A DNA stretch of 64,000 nucleotides from Bradyrhizobium liaoningense (GCF_018130825.1 NZ_JAFCJS010000001.1:1674001-1738000), one strand, 5' to 3'; counted from the first letter of the stretch, positions 1 to 9,447 are shown. A program made the numbers and translations. The notes: generated by a model from the letters alone, not told the origin.

Positions 1-284
1 TGGCCCCCGATATCCCGACCGCCATCGAATCCGGCATGCCGGGCCTCCGCTATGACGGCTGGTTCGGCCTGTTCGCGCCCCGGCAGACCAACGATGCGAT
101 CATCGACCGGATCGCCCAGGCGACGCGCATTGCCATGGCCGACAAGGCGATGCAGGCCAATTACCGTGCCGAGGGCATGGAGCCGGACAGCGACTCGAAT
201 CCGGCCGAATTCCAGCGTCTCGTCGAGGCGACTTCGGCGAGCCTGGCGCGCATGATCAAATCGATCGGGCTGAACAGGTTTTGA
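1..284 (+). CDS. Tripartite tricarboxylate transporter (Bug family) substrate-binding protein, C-terminal part
   Basis: This is the 3' end of a gene that begins left of the window; the frame is open from base 3 (APDIPTAIESGM...) to the TGA at 282-284. The text PDIPT...E.GMPGL followed by GWFGLFAPRQT is the C-terminal signature of Bug/TctC periplasmic binding proteins. These deliver carboxylates or other small organic acids to TTT-type transporters or act as orphan sensors. About 94 of the usual 320 residues are visible, so the substrate cannot be judged. It converges on the MFS gene, with 6 bases between the two stop codons. Confidence 0.85.
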   Translation, partial: APDIPTAIESGMPGLRYDGWFGLFAPRQTNDAIIDRIAQATRIAMADKAMQANYRAEGMEPDSDSNPAEFQRLVEATSASLARMIKSIGLNRF

Positions 285-290
285 GACGAC

Positions 291-1430
291 TCAACCGGTG
301 GGGCGCGTGACGATGCGCGCCGACAATGTGACCAGACCCATCAGCGCGGCCAGAAGCCAGAACGCCGTCGGCAATCCGCCGATACGCGCGACGAAGCCGA
401 CGCCGGCAGGACCGATCAGGATGCCGGCATAGCCCGCAGTCGTGATCGCGGCGACGGCGAGGCCGGTGGGCATCACCGTCTGCCATGCTGCCCGGCGGAA
501 CAGCACCGGCACGAGATTCGACGCGCCGAGGCCGATCAGCAGGAAGCCGGTCATCGCAACCGCCGCGATGGGCGCTGTGAGCAGCACCACGAAGCCTCCG
601 ATCGCAATGAGGCTGCCCCAGAACAATGTCGCGCGGTCTCCGATGCGCGCGACGACGGCGTCGCCGCCGAGCCGCCCCACGGTCATCGCGATCGAGAACA
701 CGATGTAGCCGGTCCCGCCTTGCGCCTCCGGGACGAGGCCTGCACCAATCACCAGCAGCGCGCCCCAGTCGAGCATCGCGCCTTCGACGAGGAAGGTGAT
801 GGCGCCGAGCAGCGCGAGCAGGAGGACGGAGCCGTGCGGAAGCACCAGGAGCGGCCCGTCCTGCACCTGCACGGAGCGCAGCAGCCGGGGCGACGTCACC
901 ATCATCGCGATCAGCATCAGGACCGAGCAGATCAGCGTGCAGGCGAGCGCGCCGAGCCCCAGCGAGAGCAGCGCGGTCATCAGCGCCGATCCGGCAAAAC
1001 CGCCGATGCTGAACAGGGCGTGGAAACCGGACATCAGCGGAATTTTTGCGGCGCGCTCCACCTCCACCGCATGGATGTTCATGGCGACGTCGATCGAGCC
1101 GAGCGCGGCGCCGAATGCGAACAGCGCCAGGGCCAGCGATGCGGGCGAGTTCGCGATCGCGAGCAAGGGCAGCACCAGCGCGAGACCGAGCCCGCCGGCG
1201 ACGATGATCGGCCTGCTGCCGTAGCGCGCGCTCATGATCCCGGTCAGCAGCATAGCGACGACTGAGCCGATGCCGAGGCTGAGCAGGAGCAGTCCGAGCA
1301 TGCCGTCGTCGACGCCGAGCCGCGTCTTCGCGAACGGCACCAGCGGCGCCCAGCACGCGATGCCGAAGCCCGCGACAAGGAAGGCAAGCCGCGTCGCAAG
1401 GCGTGTCGCCGGCCGGTCGGCGGAAGACAT
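291..1430 (-). CDS. MFS transporter, YbjJ-like
   Basis: An integral membrane protein of 379 residues with about 12 hydrophobic segments. The N-terminal stretch around CWAPLVPFAKTRLG and the following LGLLLLSLGIGS resemble the YbjJ group of major facilitator proteins, whose substrates are mostly unknown. An upstream in-frame start would add 40 Arg/Ser-rich residues of poor membrane-protein character, so the ATG at 1430 (MSSADRPATRLATRL) is preferred. It lies 62 bases after the histidine kinase stop on the same strand and may be the last gene of the efflux/two-component unit. Export of a small molecule is an inference. Confidence 0.85.
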   Translation of the reverse strand: MSSADRPATRLATRLAFLVAGFGIACWAPLVPFAKTRLGVDDGMLGLLLLSLGIGSVVAMLLTGIMSARYGSRPIIVAGGLGLALVLPLLAIANSPASLALALFAFGAALGSIDVAMNIHAVEVERAAKIPLMSGFHALFSIGGFAGSALMTALLSLGLGALACTLICSVLMLIAMMVTSPRLLRSVQVQDGPLLVLPHGSVLLLALLGAITFLVEGAMLDWGALLVIGAGLVPEAQGGTGYIVFSIAMTVGRLGGDAVVARIGDRATLFWGSLIAIGGFVVLLTAPIAAVAMTGFLLIGLGASNLVPVLFRRAAWQTVMPTGLAVAAITTAGYAGILIGPAGVGFVARIGGLPTAFWLLAALMGLVTLSARIVTRPTG

Positions 1431-1492
1431 TGGAACTCCGGGGAAGCGCGATGAAGGAGGCGAGGCCGAAAAGCCCGACGATTGCCGCGACT

Positions 1493-2821
1493 TTATGGCC
1501 GCGACGCCTCCGGCGCGTTGCCGGTCTTGGCGAGCTGTAAGCGAACGCACAGGCCTTTCGGCGTATTGTCGAGCAGCTCGAGGGTTCCATCATGCGCGGT
1601 CACGATCGACTGTGCGATCGAGAGGCCGAGGCCGAATCCGGTCGTCTCGTCCATGGTGCGGGCGTCCTCGCCGCGGACGAAGGGCTCCAGCATCGCCGCC
1701 TTCCTGTCGTCGGGAATGCCGGGTCCATCGTCGGACACGTCGATGACGAGATGATCCCCCGATATCGACAGCGCGACGTCGATCCTGGTTCCGAAGCGCG
1801 TTGCGTTCTGGACGAGGTTGGTGACCGCGCGGATGATCTCGTCCGGCCGCAGCACGAAGGCGGCGCGATCGGGGCCCGAATAAGTCACTGCATGGCCGCA
1901 ATCGGAAAACTGCTCGCAGACCATCTGCAGCAGCGCCGCGACGTCCACCAGTGTCGGCTTCACCGGGCTTTCGCTGCGCAGCAGGGAAAGCACCGATTCC
2001 AGCATCGACTGCATCTGGTCGAGGTCGCGGACGGTCTGCGTGCGCTGCGCCGCATCCTCGATATATTCCGAGCGCAGCCGCAGCCGCGTGATCGGCGTGC
2101 GCAGGTCGTGGCTGATCGCCGCGAGCATGCGCGTCCTGTCGTTCATCAGCGCAGTGATGCGCTCGCGCATCCGATTCAGCGCTCTGGCCGCGGACCTGAT
2201 CTCCTCCGGCCCATTCTCCGGCAGCGGCGGCGAGGTCCGGTTCAGGCTGAAGTTCTCCGCCGCGCGCGCGAAGGCCGACAGCGGCGAGGAAAGCGCGCGG
2301 CCGGCCCAGACGCCGAGCAGCGTGACGCTCGCCACCAGGAACAGCAGCGTCGAGGTCCAGAGGCCGCTGACGAAGGCCGGTATCTGGGGCGATCCCATCG
2401 TCGCTTCGAGCACGTCGTCTTTGGCGAGGTAGAACCAGACGCGATTATCTTCCGCGCCGGTGCCGCGAATGAGCTCGGCCCGGCCGCCGAGCGCGGACGG
2501 GATGGGCAGGGGTGTCCGCGCCGGCAGCGGCGTCACGGAAGTGGAAACACCGTCCCGCAATTGCAGCTTGAGCGCCGGAAAGGTCCGGCTGATGCTGTCG
2601 AGGACGAGAGCACGTTCCGTCTTGGGTGTGTTGGTGATGATCCGCGCGATCAGCTCGAACTGCTCGACGGGCGTGTCGGTCAGCAGCTTCGGCCGGTTGA
2701 GCAGGAAATATCCGGCGATCGAGAGGTGGATCAGGAGCAGTGAGACCAGGATCAGGGCGGCGATCTGGCCACTGATCCGCCTGAAGCTGAACAGCGCCAG
2801 GATGTCGGCGGCGCGGCTCAT
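1493..2821 (-). CDS. Sensor histidine kinase (EnvZ-like)
   Basis: A 442-residue membrane kinase. Predicted layout: TM helix near residues 19-42, a periplasmic sensor of about 110 residues, a second TM helix near 152-174, HAMP linker, then HisKA with the phospho-acceptor motif ISHDLRTP (His238). The C-terminal ATPase domain shows an N box (NLVQNATRFG), a G1 box (DDGPGIP) and a G2 box (GFGLGLS). It overlaps the upstream response regulator by four bases (ATGA, 2818-2821), so the two are translationally coupled partners. It presumably responds to an envelope stress or compound handled by the adjacent MacAB-NodT pump. Confidence 0.95.
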   Translation of the reverse strand: MSRAADILALFSFRRISGQIAALILVSLLLIHLSIAGYFLLNRPKLLTDTPVEQFELIARIITNTPKTERALVLDSISRTFPALKLQLRDGVSTSVTPLPARTPLPIPSALGGRAELIRGTGAEDNRVWFYLAKDDVLEATMGSPQIPAFVSGLWTSTLLFLVASVTLLGVWAGRALSSPLSAFARAAENFSLNRTSPPLPENGPEEIRSAARALNRMRERITALMNDRTRMLAAISHDLRTPITRLRLRSEYIEDAAQRTQTVRDLDQMQSMLESVLSLLRSESPVKPTLVDVAALLQMVCEQFSDCGHAVTYSGPDRAAFVLRPDEIIRAVTNLVQNATRFGTRIDVALSISGDHLVIDVSDDGPGIPDDRKAAMLEPFVRGEDARTMDETTGFGLGLSIAQSIVTAHDGTLELLDNTPKGLCVRLQLAKTGNAPEASRP

Positions 2822-3531
2822 GCTTCCTCCACCCTTGGCGTGAAGATGTAGCCGCCGGTCCGGATGGTCTTGATCATGGACGTGTCTTCGGTGCGGTCGA
2901 GCTTGCGGCGGAGACGGCTGACCAGCACGTCGATGCTGCGGCCGAAACTTCCGCCGGGTCGGCCGCGCGTCATGTTCAAGAGGCTGTCGCGGCCGAGAAC
3001 ACGGCCGGCGCGCTCGCAGAAGGCTTGCAGCAGGTCGAACTCGGCGCTGGTCAGCGGCACCTGCGCGCCTTCAGGATCGCGCAATTCACGCAGACGCAGA
3101 TCGATGGTCCAGCCCTGGAACTTCAGCCGCGTCGTCGTGGAGGCCGCCGTGAGGCCGCTCGCGTGCCGGCGCAGCACCGCGTTGATCCGGGCGAGCAGCT
3201 CGCGCGGATTGAACGGCTTCGGCAGATAGTCGTCGGCGCCCATTTCGAGGCCTAGGATGCGGTCGAGATCCTCGCCTTTCGCGGTGAGAATGATGATCGG
3301 CGTCGCCGTTTCCATCCGCAGGCGGCGGCAGAGGCTGAGGCCGTCCTCGCCTGGAAGCATCAAATCGAGCACGATCAGGTCGGCGCGGTTTTGCGACAGG
3401 TACCGGTCCATCTCCCTGCCGTTGGTGACGGCGCCGACCGCGAACGCGTGCTCGCGCAGATAACGCGAGATGAGGTCGCGGGTCGGCTGGTCGTCTTCGA
3501 CGATCAGGATGTTTGGCGTGCCGTTGGTCAT
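2818..3531 (-). CDS. OmpR-family response regulator
   Basis: A 237-residue regulator with an N-terminal receiver domain (acidic pocket EDD near 12-14, phospho-acceptor Asp56 in VLDLMLPGEDG, conserved Lys in LPKPFNPREL) and a C-terminal winged helix (SIDVLVSRLRRKL, TIRTGGYIF). The ATG at 3531 is chosen because the receiver begins directly after it; an earlier in-frame start would add 25 residues unlike the family. It lies 90 bases downstream of macB and overlaps the kinase gene. Its likely targets are the pump genes just upstream, which is inferred from position. Confidence 0.94.
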   Translation of the reverse strand: MTNGTPNILIVEDDQPTRDLISRYLREHAFAVGAVTNGREMDRYLSQNRADLIVLDLMLPGEDGLSLCRRLRMETATPIIILTAKGEDLDRILGLEMGADDYLPKPFNPRELLARINAVLRRHASGLTAASTTTRLKFQGWTIDLRLRELRDPEGAQVPLTSAEFDLLQAFCERAGRVLGRDSLLNMTRGRPGGSFGRSIDVLVSRLRRKLDRTEDTSMIKTIRTGGYIFTPRVEEA

Positions 3532-3621
3532 GGTTGAGATCGCATCGGGGGCGCCGATCGTTGGTCGATTTGCGGACGATTGTCTCGTCCGAAGAACTAC
3601 GGTCATGGTGCAATCCTACGG

Positions 3622-5574
3622 TCAGTCACGGCTCAGCGCCACCACGGGGTCGAGGAAGGCGGCACGGCGGGCGGGGAAGAAGCCGAACGCGATCCCGATT
3701 CCGGTCGAGGTCAGGAACGCCGCGCCGATCGAGAATGCGGAATAGCTGACCTGGAAGCCGGGCACCGCGACGTTGATGGCGACGCCGAGCAGGACCGCGA
3801 TCAGGATGCCGGCGATGCCGCCGATCGACGAGATCAGGGTCGCCTCCACCAGGAATTGCTGCAGGATGTCGCTGCGCCTCGCGCCGACCGCCATGCGCAC
3901 GCCGATCTCGCTGATCCGCTCGGAGACGGACACCAGCATGATGTTCATGACGCCGATGCCGCCGACCACCAGCGAGATCACCGCGATCGCGGCGACCAGG
4001 AACGCCAGCGTCTGCGTCGTGCTGGTGATGGTGCGGCGGATGTCGTCGGTGTTGAGGATGACGAAGTCGCGGGTGTTGTGCCGCTGCGTCAGGAGCGTGG
4101 TCACCGCGTCCTGCGCCAGATTGGTCGAGATCTCGTCGCTGATCCGCAAGAGGATGCTGCGCAGCGCCCGGTCGCCGGTGAACTGCGCCTGCACGGTGGT
4201 GTAGGGCAGGTACACCGCCAAATTCTGATTCGAGCCGAAGCCGCCCTGCTGCTGGGCGATCACGCCTACGATGCGGCACGGCACCTTGCCGAGCCAGATC
4301 ACGCGGCCGATGCCGGAGGTCTGGTCGTCGGCGAAGAAGGTTTTTCTGGTGTTGTCGTCGATGACGGCCTGCCTCTCGATGTTGCGGACGGCGTCCGCGT
4401 CGAACAGGCGGCCCTTCGCCAGCTTGGCGCCCTTGACCAGGAAATAGCTCTCGCCGACGCCGTTCACGAGCACATTGGATTCATTGCCGCGATAGCGCAC
4501 CGTGGTGCTGGTCGACACCGTCGGGGTGACGCCGGCGATGAAACCCTGCCGGTCGAGCGCGCGGGCATCGTCGAGCACCAGCGTCTTGATCTTGCCGGCG
4601 CGGGCATCGCCGAAATCCTTGCCCGGAAACACCTCGATGGTGTTGGTGCCGAGGCTGGAAATGTCCGAAAGCACCTTGCGCTGCGAGGCATTGCCGAGCG
4701 CAACCACCGACGACACCGCGGCGATGCCGATGATGATGCCGAGCATGGTCAGGAACGCGCGCAGCCGGTGCGCGGCCATCGCCACCAATGCCATGCGCGA
4801 TGCTTCCCGCAGGCGTCCCAGCGCGCCGGTCCAGCCGGCACCGCTGTCCCATGCCGTGCGGGCGACCGGCTCCGATGCGCCCGCGGTCTCCGTACGGCGA
4901 TCGGCAACAATCCTGCCGTCGCGCAGCTCGATGATGCGCTCGGCTTGCGCAGCCACATCGGCATCGTGGGTGACGATGATGATCGTCCGTCCCTCGCGGT
5001 GCAGCTCCCTCAGGATCTTCAGCACCTCCTCGCCGCTGCGCCGGTCGAGCGCGCCGGTGGGCTCGTCCGCCAGGATCACTTCGGCGCCATTGATCAGCGC
5101 CCGCGCGATCGAGACGCGTTGCTGCTGCCCGCCGGAGAGCTGGTTCGGGCGATGGCCGCCTCTTGGCCCGACGCCGAGCCGCTCGAGCAGCGCGTTCGCG
5201 CGCATCCGGCGCTCGCGTGCATTGATGCCGGCATAGACGGCGGGCATCTCGACATTCGCGGCGGCGGTGAGATCGCCGAGCAGGTTGTAGCGCTGGAAGA
5301 TGAAGCCGAAATGCTCGCGGCGCAGCGCCGCCAGCGCGTCGGCATCGAGCTCGGAGACGTTCCTGCCGGCGACGCGATAGGCGCCCGACGTCGGGCGGTC
5401 GAGGCAGCCGAGGATGTTGAGCAGCGTCGATTTGCCCGACCCGGACTGACCGATGATCGCGACCATCTCGCCGGGCTGGATGCTCAGCGAGAAATCGTCG
5501 AGCGCCACCACTGTGGTGTCGCCGGCGGCGAACTCGCGGCGGACATTCTGGAGATCGATGATCGGATTGGTCAT
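3622..5574 (-). CDS. macB: MacB-type ABC transporter, fused ATPase and permease
   Basis: At 650 residues this has full MacB length. The N-terminal ATPase has Walker A GQSGSGKST, signature LSGGQQQRVS and Walker B ILADEPTGALD. It is followed by one TM helix near residue 275, a large periplasmic domain and three C-terminal TM helices (MacB/FtsX fold, motif SVSERISEIGVRMAVGAR). MacB is a mechanotransmission ATPase that drives substrates from the periplasm out through MacA and a TolC-like channel. Its start is one base past the macA stop, so macA and macB are co-translated. Substrates of the family include macrolides, peptides and lipopeptides; none can be named here. Confidence 0.95.
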   Translation of the reverse strand: MTNPIIDLQNVRREFAAGDTTVVALDDFSLSIQPGEMVAIIGQSGSGKSTLLNILGCLDRPTSGAYRVAGRNVSELDADALAALRREHFGFIFQRYNLLGDLTAAANVEMPAVYAGINARERRMRANALLERLGVGPRGGHRPNQLSGGQQQRVSIARALINGAEVILADEPTGALDRRSGEEVLKILRELHREGRTIIIVTHDADVAAQAERIIELRDGRIVADRRTETAGASEPVARTAWDSGAGWTGALGRLREASRMALVAMAAHRLRAFLTMLGIIIGIAAVSSVVALGNASQRKVLSDISSLGTNTIEVFPGKDFGDARAGKIKTLVLDDARALDRQGFIAGVTPTVSTSTTVRYRGNESNVLVNGVGESYFLVKGAKLAKGRLFDADAVRNIERQAVIDDNTRKTFFADDQTSGIGRVIWLGKVPCRIVGVIAQQQGGFGSNQNLAVYLPYTTVQAQFTGDRALRSILLRISDEISTNLAQDAVTTLLTQRHNTRDFVILNTDDIRRTITSTTQTLAFLVAAIAVISLVVGGIGVMNIMLVSVSERISEIGVRMAVGARRSDILQQFLVEATLISSIGGIAGILIAVLLGVAINVAVPGFQVSYSAFSIGAAFLTSTGIGIAFGFFPARRAAFLDPVVALSRD

Positions 5575-5575
5575 G

Positions 5576-6811
5576 TCAGGGACCTCCGCCGCCGGGCGGG
5601 CCGCCGGGCATGCCGCGCGATGCGGTCTGCTCGCTGGCCTCGCCCGTCACGACCCGTTCGCCCTCGTCGAGGCCGGATCTGATCTCGACGGTGGTGCGGT
5701 CGTTGAGGCCGGTCTTGACCTCGCGCTCGCGAACGTCGCCTGACGTGCCGAGCGTGCGCACCGTGCTGCGCCCGTCGGATTTTCGCATCACGGCGAGCGC
5801 CGGGATGACCTTCACCCGCTTGGCCTCGCCGGTGATGATGTGCACCTCCGCGGTCATGTAGGTTCGGAGCGCATAGTCCTTGTTCGGAACGTTGAAGACG
5901 CCGATGTAGTAGATCGCCGTGCTGGTCGAGCTCGACGTGCTCGAGCTTGAGCTCGAGGTCGTGGTGGTCGAGGAGAAGCTGGCGTCGTTCTTGATCGATT
6001 CGGGCGCTGGCTCGATCTGTTCCAGCCGGGCCTCGTAACGGTGATCCTGGTCGCCGAGGATGGTGAAGTAGAGCGATTGCCCCGGCCTGACCTTGACGAT
6101 GTCGGCCTCGGAGATCTCGGCCCGCACCGTCATGGTCTCGAGCTGGCCGAGCACGACGATGGTCGGCGCGGACTGCACCGCGTTGACCGTCTGGCCCTCC
6201 TGCACAACGGTGGCGAGCACCGTGCCGTCGATCGGCGCGGTGATGCGGGTGTATTCCAGGTTCACCCGCGACGTCTCGACGCTGGCCTCGGCGCCGACGA
6301 TCAGCGCCTCCAGCGCTGCGATCTGGGCGCGGGTCTGGCGCACGGTCGACTCTGCGCTGTCGAAATCGCTGCGCGAGGTCGCGCGCTGCGCCAGCGTCGC
6401 CTGCTGGCGCGCGAGGTTGGCCTCGGCCAGCACGAGGGCGGCCTCTTTCTCCACCTTCTGCGCGCGATAATTCTTCAGCGAGGCTTCCGAGTTGCGCAGA
6501 TCGTTCTGTTTGGTGACGGGGTCGATCTGGGCGATGACGTCGCCGGCCTTGACCGTGTCGCCGACGCGCACGTTGAGCGCGGTGATCCGGCCGGACACCT
6601 GCGCGCCGACCGCGGTGAGCCGCGCGGGCTTCAGCGTGCCGCTCGCGAGCACCTCCTCGCGCAGATCGCTGACCGCGACCTGCGCGGTGATGTAGGATTG
6701 CGCCTTGCTCGATGTCCCCGGGGCCCGCGTCGCCAGCACCATGCCGGTCGCGACCACGGCAACCACCGCGGCGGCGATCTTCACGCGCTTGACGGTGATG
6801 ATCTCGGTCAC
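5576..6811 (-). CDS. macA: MacA-type periplasmic adaptor (membrane fusion protein)
   Basis: A 411-residue adaptor starting at GTG 6811, which overlaps the nodT stop (GTGA). The N-terminal anchor (residues about 10-27) is followed by a lipoyl half-motif (VGDTVKAGDVIAQIDP), a coiled-coil hairpin at about 105-185, the second lipoyl half (ITAPIDGTVLATVVQEGQTV) and beta-barrel domains. It bridges MacB and the outer-membrane channel. An oddity is a Ser/Thr homopolymer-like stretch at residues about 278-299, coded at 5915-5980, in a loop just before a barrel strand. The C-terminal tail is Gly/Pro-rich (GMPGGPPGGGGP). Confidence 0.94.
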   Translation of the reverse strand: MTEIITVKRVKIAAAVVAVVATGMVLATRAPGTSSKAQSYITAQVAVSDLREEVLASGTLKPARLTAVGAQVSGRITALNVRVGDTVKAGDVIAQIDPVTKQNDLRNSEASLKNYRAQKVEKEAALVLAEANLARQQATLAQRATSRSDFDSAESTVRQTRAQIAALEALIVGAEASVETSRVNLEYTRITAPIDGTVLATVVQEGQTVNAVQSAPTIVVLGQLETMTVRAEISEADIVKVRPGQSLYFTILGDQDHRYEARLEQIEPAPESIKNDASFSSTTTTSSSSSSTSSSTSTAIYYIGVFNVPNKDYALRTYMTAEVHIITGEAKRVKVIPALAVMRKSDGRSTVRTLGTSGDVREREVKTGLNDRTTVEIRSGLDEGERVVTGEASEQTASRGMPGGPPGGGGP

Positions 6812-8367
6812 TTCTGCGCCTCCCGGACGTGAGGTCCCGTGTTGGTGTCCACGATGATCGGTGTCGACACGTCGACCGGATCGGTCCAGCCGCCGCCGAG
6901 CGCCTTGGCCAGCGCGATGTAGTCCTTGGCCGCCGACACCTTGCTCTGGATCAGCGAATCCTCGGCCGAATAGAGCGAGCGTTCGGCGTCCAGCACGTCG
7001 ATGAAGCTGGCGCTGCCGGTCTCGAACAGCGATCGCGACAGCTTCGCGGCCTCGCGGTAGTTCTTCGCCGCCTCGGTCAGCTTGGTTGTGCGCACGCGTT
7101 CCTGCGACAGCGACACCAGTGCGTTCTCGACGTCCTCGAGCGCGGTGAGCAGCGTCGAATGGAACGTCGCGAACGCCTGGTCGCGCTGTGCTTCCGCGAT
7201 CCTGACCGTTGCCAGCCGCTTGCCGGCGTCGAACACCGGCACGGTGACGGAAGGACCGACCGACCAGCTCACGCTGGAATATTTGGCGAGATCGCCGGCG
7301 CGCAACGCAGATGTGCCGACCGAGCCGGTCAACGACACCGCCGGGTAGCGGTCGGCTTCGGCCGCGCCGATCTTGGCGGTCGCCTGTGCCAGCTTGCGTT
7401 CGGCGCTGGCAACGTCCGGACGGCTCATCAGAAGATCGGCGGGCAGGCCCGTCGGCAGCGGCATGCGCGGCGCCGGCACGGGTGCGGACCGCGCCATCAG
7501 CGTGGCGACTCCGTCGGGCGGCCGCCCGAGCAGGATGCCGAGCCGATGGATGTCGGCGGCGAGCGCGGCCTGATAGGTCGGAACGTTGGCTTCGGTGCTC
7601 GCGGCCTGTGCGGTGGCCTTGGCGAGATCGACGGCGTTGCCGCTGCCGGCCTCGTATTTGCTGCGGGTGAGTTTTTCGGTGTCCCGTTGCGAGACCGCGG
7701 TGCGCTGCGCCAGCGCGATCCGGGCCTGATAGCCGCGTGCCTCGACGTAATAGGCGGCAACGTCGCCGATCAGGGTGACGAGGTTGTCGCGCAAGTCCTC
7801 CTCGGCCGATTGCGCGCCGCGCACCGCCGCATCGATGCTGCGCCGTGTGCCGCCGAACAGGTCGAGCTCCCAGCTCGAATCGAAGCTCGCCTGGTGCAGC
7901 GCGTAGGGCGCGCTGTCGACGACGACTGATGCGGAGCCCGAGCTCGCCTTGTTGTCGGTCGCCGAGGCCGAACCGCTGACAGACGGGAACAGGCCGGCGC
8001 TGGTCTGCTGCACCGCGGCCCGCGCTTCGCGCACCACCGCTTTTGCTTTTGCTACATCGGGATTGGCCTCGACGGCCTGTTCGATCAGCCGGTTGAGCAA
8101 GGGATCGCGCAGGCGAAGCCACCAGCGATCGAGCGTGCCTCTGCCGCGCCGCGCAGTGTTGCCGCTCCAGTGCGACGGCAGCTCCAACCGGGGCGGCCCT
8201 GCATAGTCCGGGCCCACGGCACAGCCGGCCAATGAGCCGATCAGCGCCAGCGCGAGGCACGCCGATCCGGCACGGGAAAGGATTTTGCGCAGCGGGCGGG
8301 GCGTCGGATGACGGTTCTCCTTTGCGGAAGGCGCGGGGATTTCGACGGACGAGTGTGACGGCATCAA
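6808..8367 (-). CDS. NodT-family outer-membrane efflux lipoprotein
   Basis: A TolC-like channel of 519 residues with a lipoprotein signal (SLAGC, Cys49) followed by AVGPDYAGP, typical of NodT/OprM proteins. Two repeated outer-membrane-factor domains follow, each with a helical hairpin (PSVSGSASA and YPAVSLTGSVGTSA mark equivalent turns). It is first in the nodT-macA-macB unit and overlaps macA by four bases. The extension before the hydrophobic signal core is about 30 residues, so a slightly later start is possible. The three proteins should span both membranes as an efflux pump. Confidence 0.93.
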   Translation of the reverse strand: MMPSHSSVEIPAPSAKENRHPTPRPLRKILSRAGSACLALALIGSLAGCAVGPDYAGPPRLELPSHWSGNTARRGRGTLDRWWLRLRDPLLNRLIEQAVEANPDVAKAKAVVREARAAVQQTSAGLFPSVSGSASATDNKASSGSASVVVDSAPYALHQASFDSSWELDLFGGTRRSIDAAVRGAQSAEEDLRDNLVTLIGDVAAYYVEARGYQARIALAQRTAVSQRDTEKLTRSKYEAGSGNAVDLAKATAQAASTEANVPTYQAALAADIHRLGILLGRPPDGVATLMARSAPVPAPRMPLPTGLPADLLMSRPDVASAERKLAQATAKIGAAEADRYPAVSLTGSVGTSALRAGDLAKYSSVSWSVGPSVTVPVFDAGKRLATVRIAEAQRDQAFATFHSTLLTALEDVENALVSLSQERVRTTKLTEAAKNYREAAKLSRSLFETGSASFIDVLDAERSLYSAEDSLIQSKVSAAKDYIALAKALGGGWTDPVDVSTPIIVDTNTGPHVREAQK

Positions 8368-8639
8368 ATCGGCTGAAGTTCACTGGCCTCGCCTCGAAAG
8401 GAGGAGGGCGCTCATGGCCCTCGGAGAGGCAGGACGAGGCAGGAACCACTAGCCTAGGGATCGTGGCCTTTCGGCAGCCAGAATGTTGCTGAATGTAAAC
8501 AGATGTTGCGCGGCATCTCGGCGCCGGCGGCGGGGGCAACATCGGCCCTGTTTCGCTGCGGAGTCAAGGGCACGAAGCAAAAACTTTCCACTTTACCGAA
8601 ATTCGGAAATGGCGTATGTGTTACCCATCCCGGCTCATC

Positions 8640-9200
8640 CTTGAGGGGCGATCATGAGGTCGTCATTGTCGCGAGCCGGGCTTGCGGTGGACGCGGCAGC
8701 GTCGGGCGCGAGAGCTTGAGGGCAGGGCGGATTGCTCTCCGTGAGCCCCAAGGCTTCGTGCGGACGAACGGCGCTCTCAGGTTCGTCTCGTCTGTAAGTT
8801 TCCGGCTCCGTCGACAGGGCTGGGAAAACTGCGGCGAAATGGCGGACCGTGCGTACGGCAAAACCGTGTGGTCCTGGCCGTCGTTGCTACGGTCAAGCCT
8901 TGGCGGAGGCGGTGATCGCGTCAACCGGCGCGGCGCCGGCGAATTTCGCTGGGGTGAGGGAGGCCAGAACGAACTCGGCTCCCGGGAGAGCACGGCATAA
9001 GCCGTCCGACCATCGCGCAGGGAAGGCCGTGTGTTGGGCTTCACCTGTATGCTGCTGTGCGGTTCTTTTGCGCTACATTTTTGCGCAGCGGACCGCGGGT
9101 GCCAGCCGGCACCCGGCCTTCCCTGCGCCCTCTTGGATAAGAGGGTGGAAAGATGAAGCAAAGCTCGGGCGAATTAGGCCGCGAGGATGCAAAGTCGCGT
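8640..9200. repeat. Non-coding stretch resembling a dispersed Bradyrhizobium sequence
   Basis: No convincing gene lies between nodT (start 8367) and the palindromes at 9211; open frames on both strands have atypical composition and no recognisable domain. The part around 9020-9160 (from the TGTTGGGCTTCACC region to the CCCTGCGCCCTCTTGGATAAGAGGG hairpin-like end) looks to me like a sequence that recurs between genes in many Bradyrhizobium genomes and is often mis-called as a hypothetical protein. That recognition is from memory. There is no second copy inside the window. 8368-8640 should hold the nodT promoter; I see no clear operator. Confidence 0.4.
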
Positions 9201-9210
9201 CTGCGACGCC

Positions 9211-9297
9211 GTAGGATGGTTAGAGCACTTGCGAAACCCATCATGCTTCGGCGAGGAGGATGCGTGATGGGTTTCGCTTCGCTCTACCCATCCTACG
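9211..9297. repeat. Long imperfect palindrome, type A (GTAGGATGG...CCATCCTAC)
   Basis: The outer arms GTAGGATGG and CCATCCTAC match, and the inner arms GCGAAACCCATCATGC and GCGTGATGGGTTTCGC pair with few mismatches. The transcript would form a hairpin of about 40 base pairs on either strand. Such elements occur in many copies between genes in Bradyrhizobium and relatives. This copy is the furthest of three in a row downstream of the TonB receptor gene. Confidence 0.75.
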
Positions 9298-9334
9298 AAT
9301 GCATGTCGGAGAACTGAGGTGCTGCCACACACTC

Positions 9335-9413
9335 CGTCATTGCGAGCGCGCGAAGCAATCCAGAATCTTTCCGCGGCAGCAGTCTGGATTGCTTCGCTGC
9401 GCTCGCAATGACG
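9335..9413. repeat. Long palindrome, type B (CGTCATTGCGAGCG...CGCTCGCAATGACG)
   Basis: The arms CGTCATTGCGAGCG and CGCTCGCAATGACG are exact complements, extended by GCGAAGCAATCCAGA and TCTGGATTGCTTCGC. This is a familiar intergenic palindrome in Bradyrhizobium and Rhodopseudomonas. It is the middle element of the three-palindrome array between nodT and the TonB receptor gene. Confidence 0.85.
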
Positions 9414-9447
9414 AGATTGAGGAGGCTGCGTGCCACAAGTGCGGAAT

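Noticed and set aside
8652..9161. Open frames between nodT and the palindromes as hypothetical proteins
   Set aside because: Composition is atypical (many Ser, Arg, Cys), there is no ribosome-binding site, and the DNA looks like a dispersed repeat.
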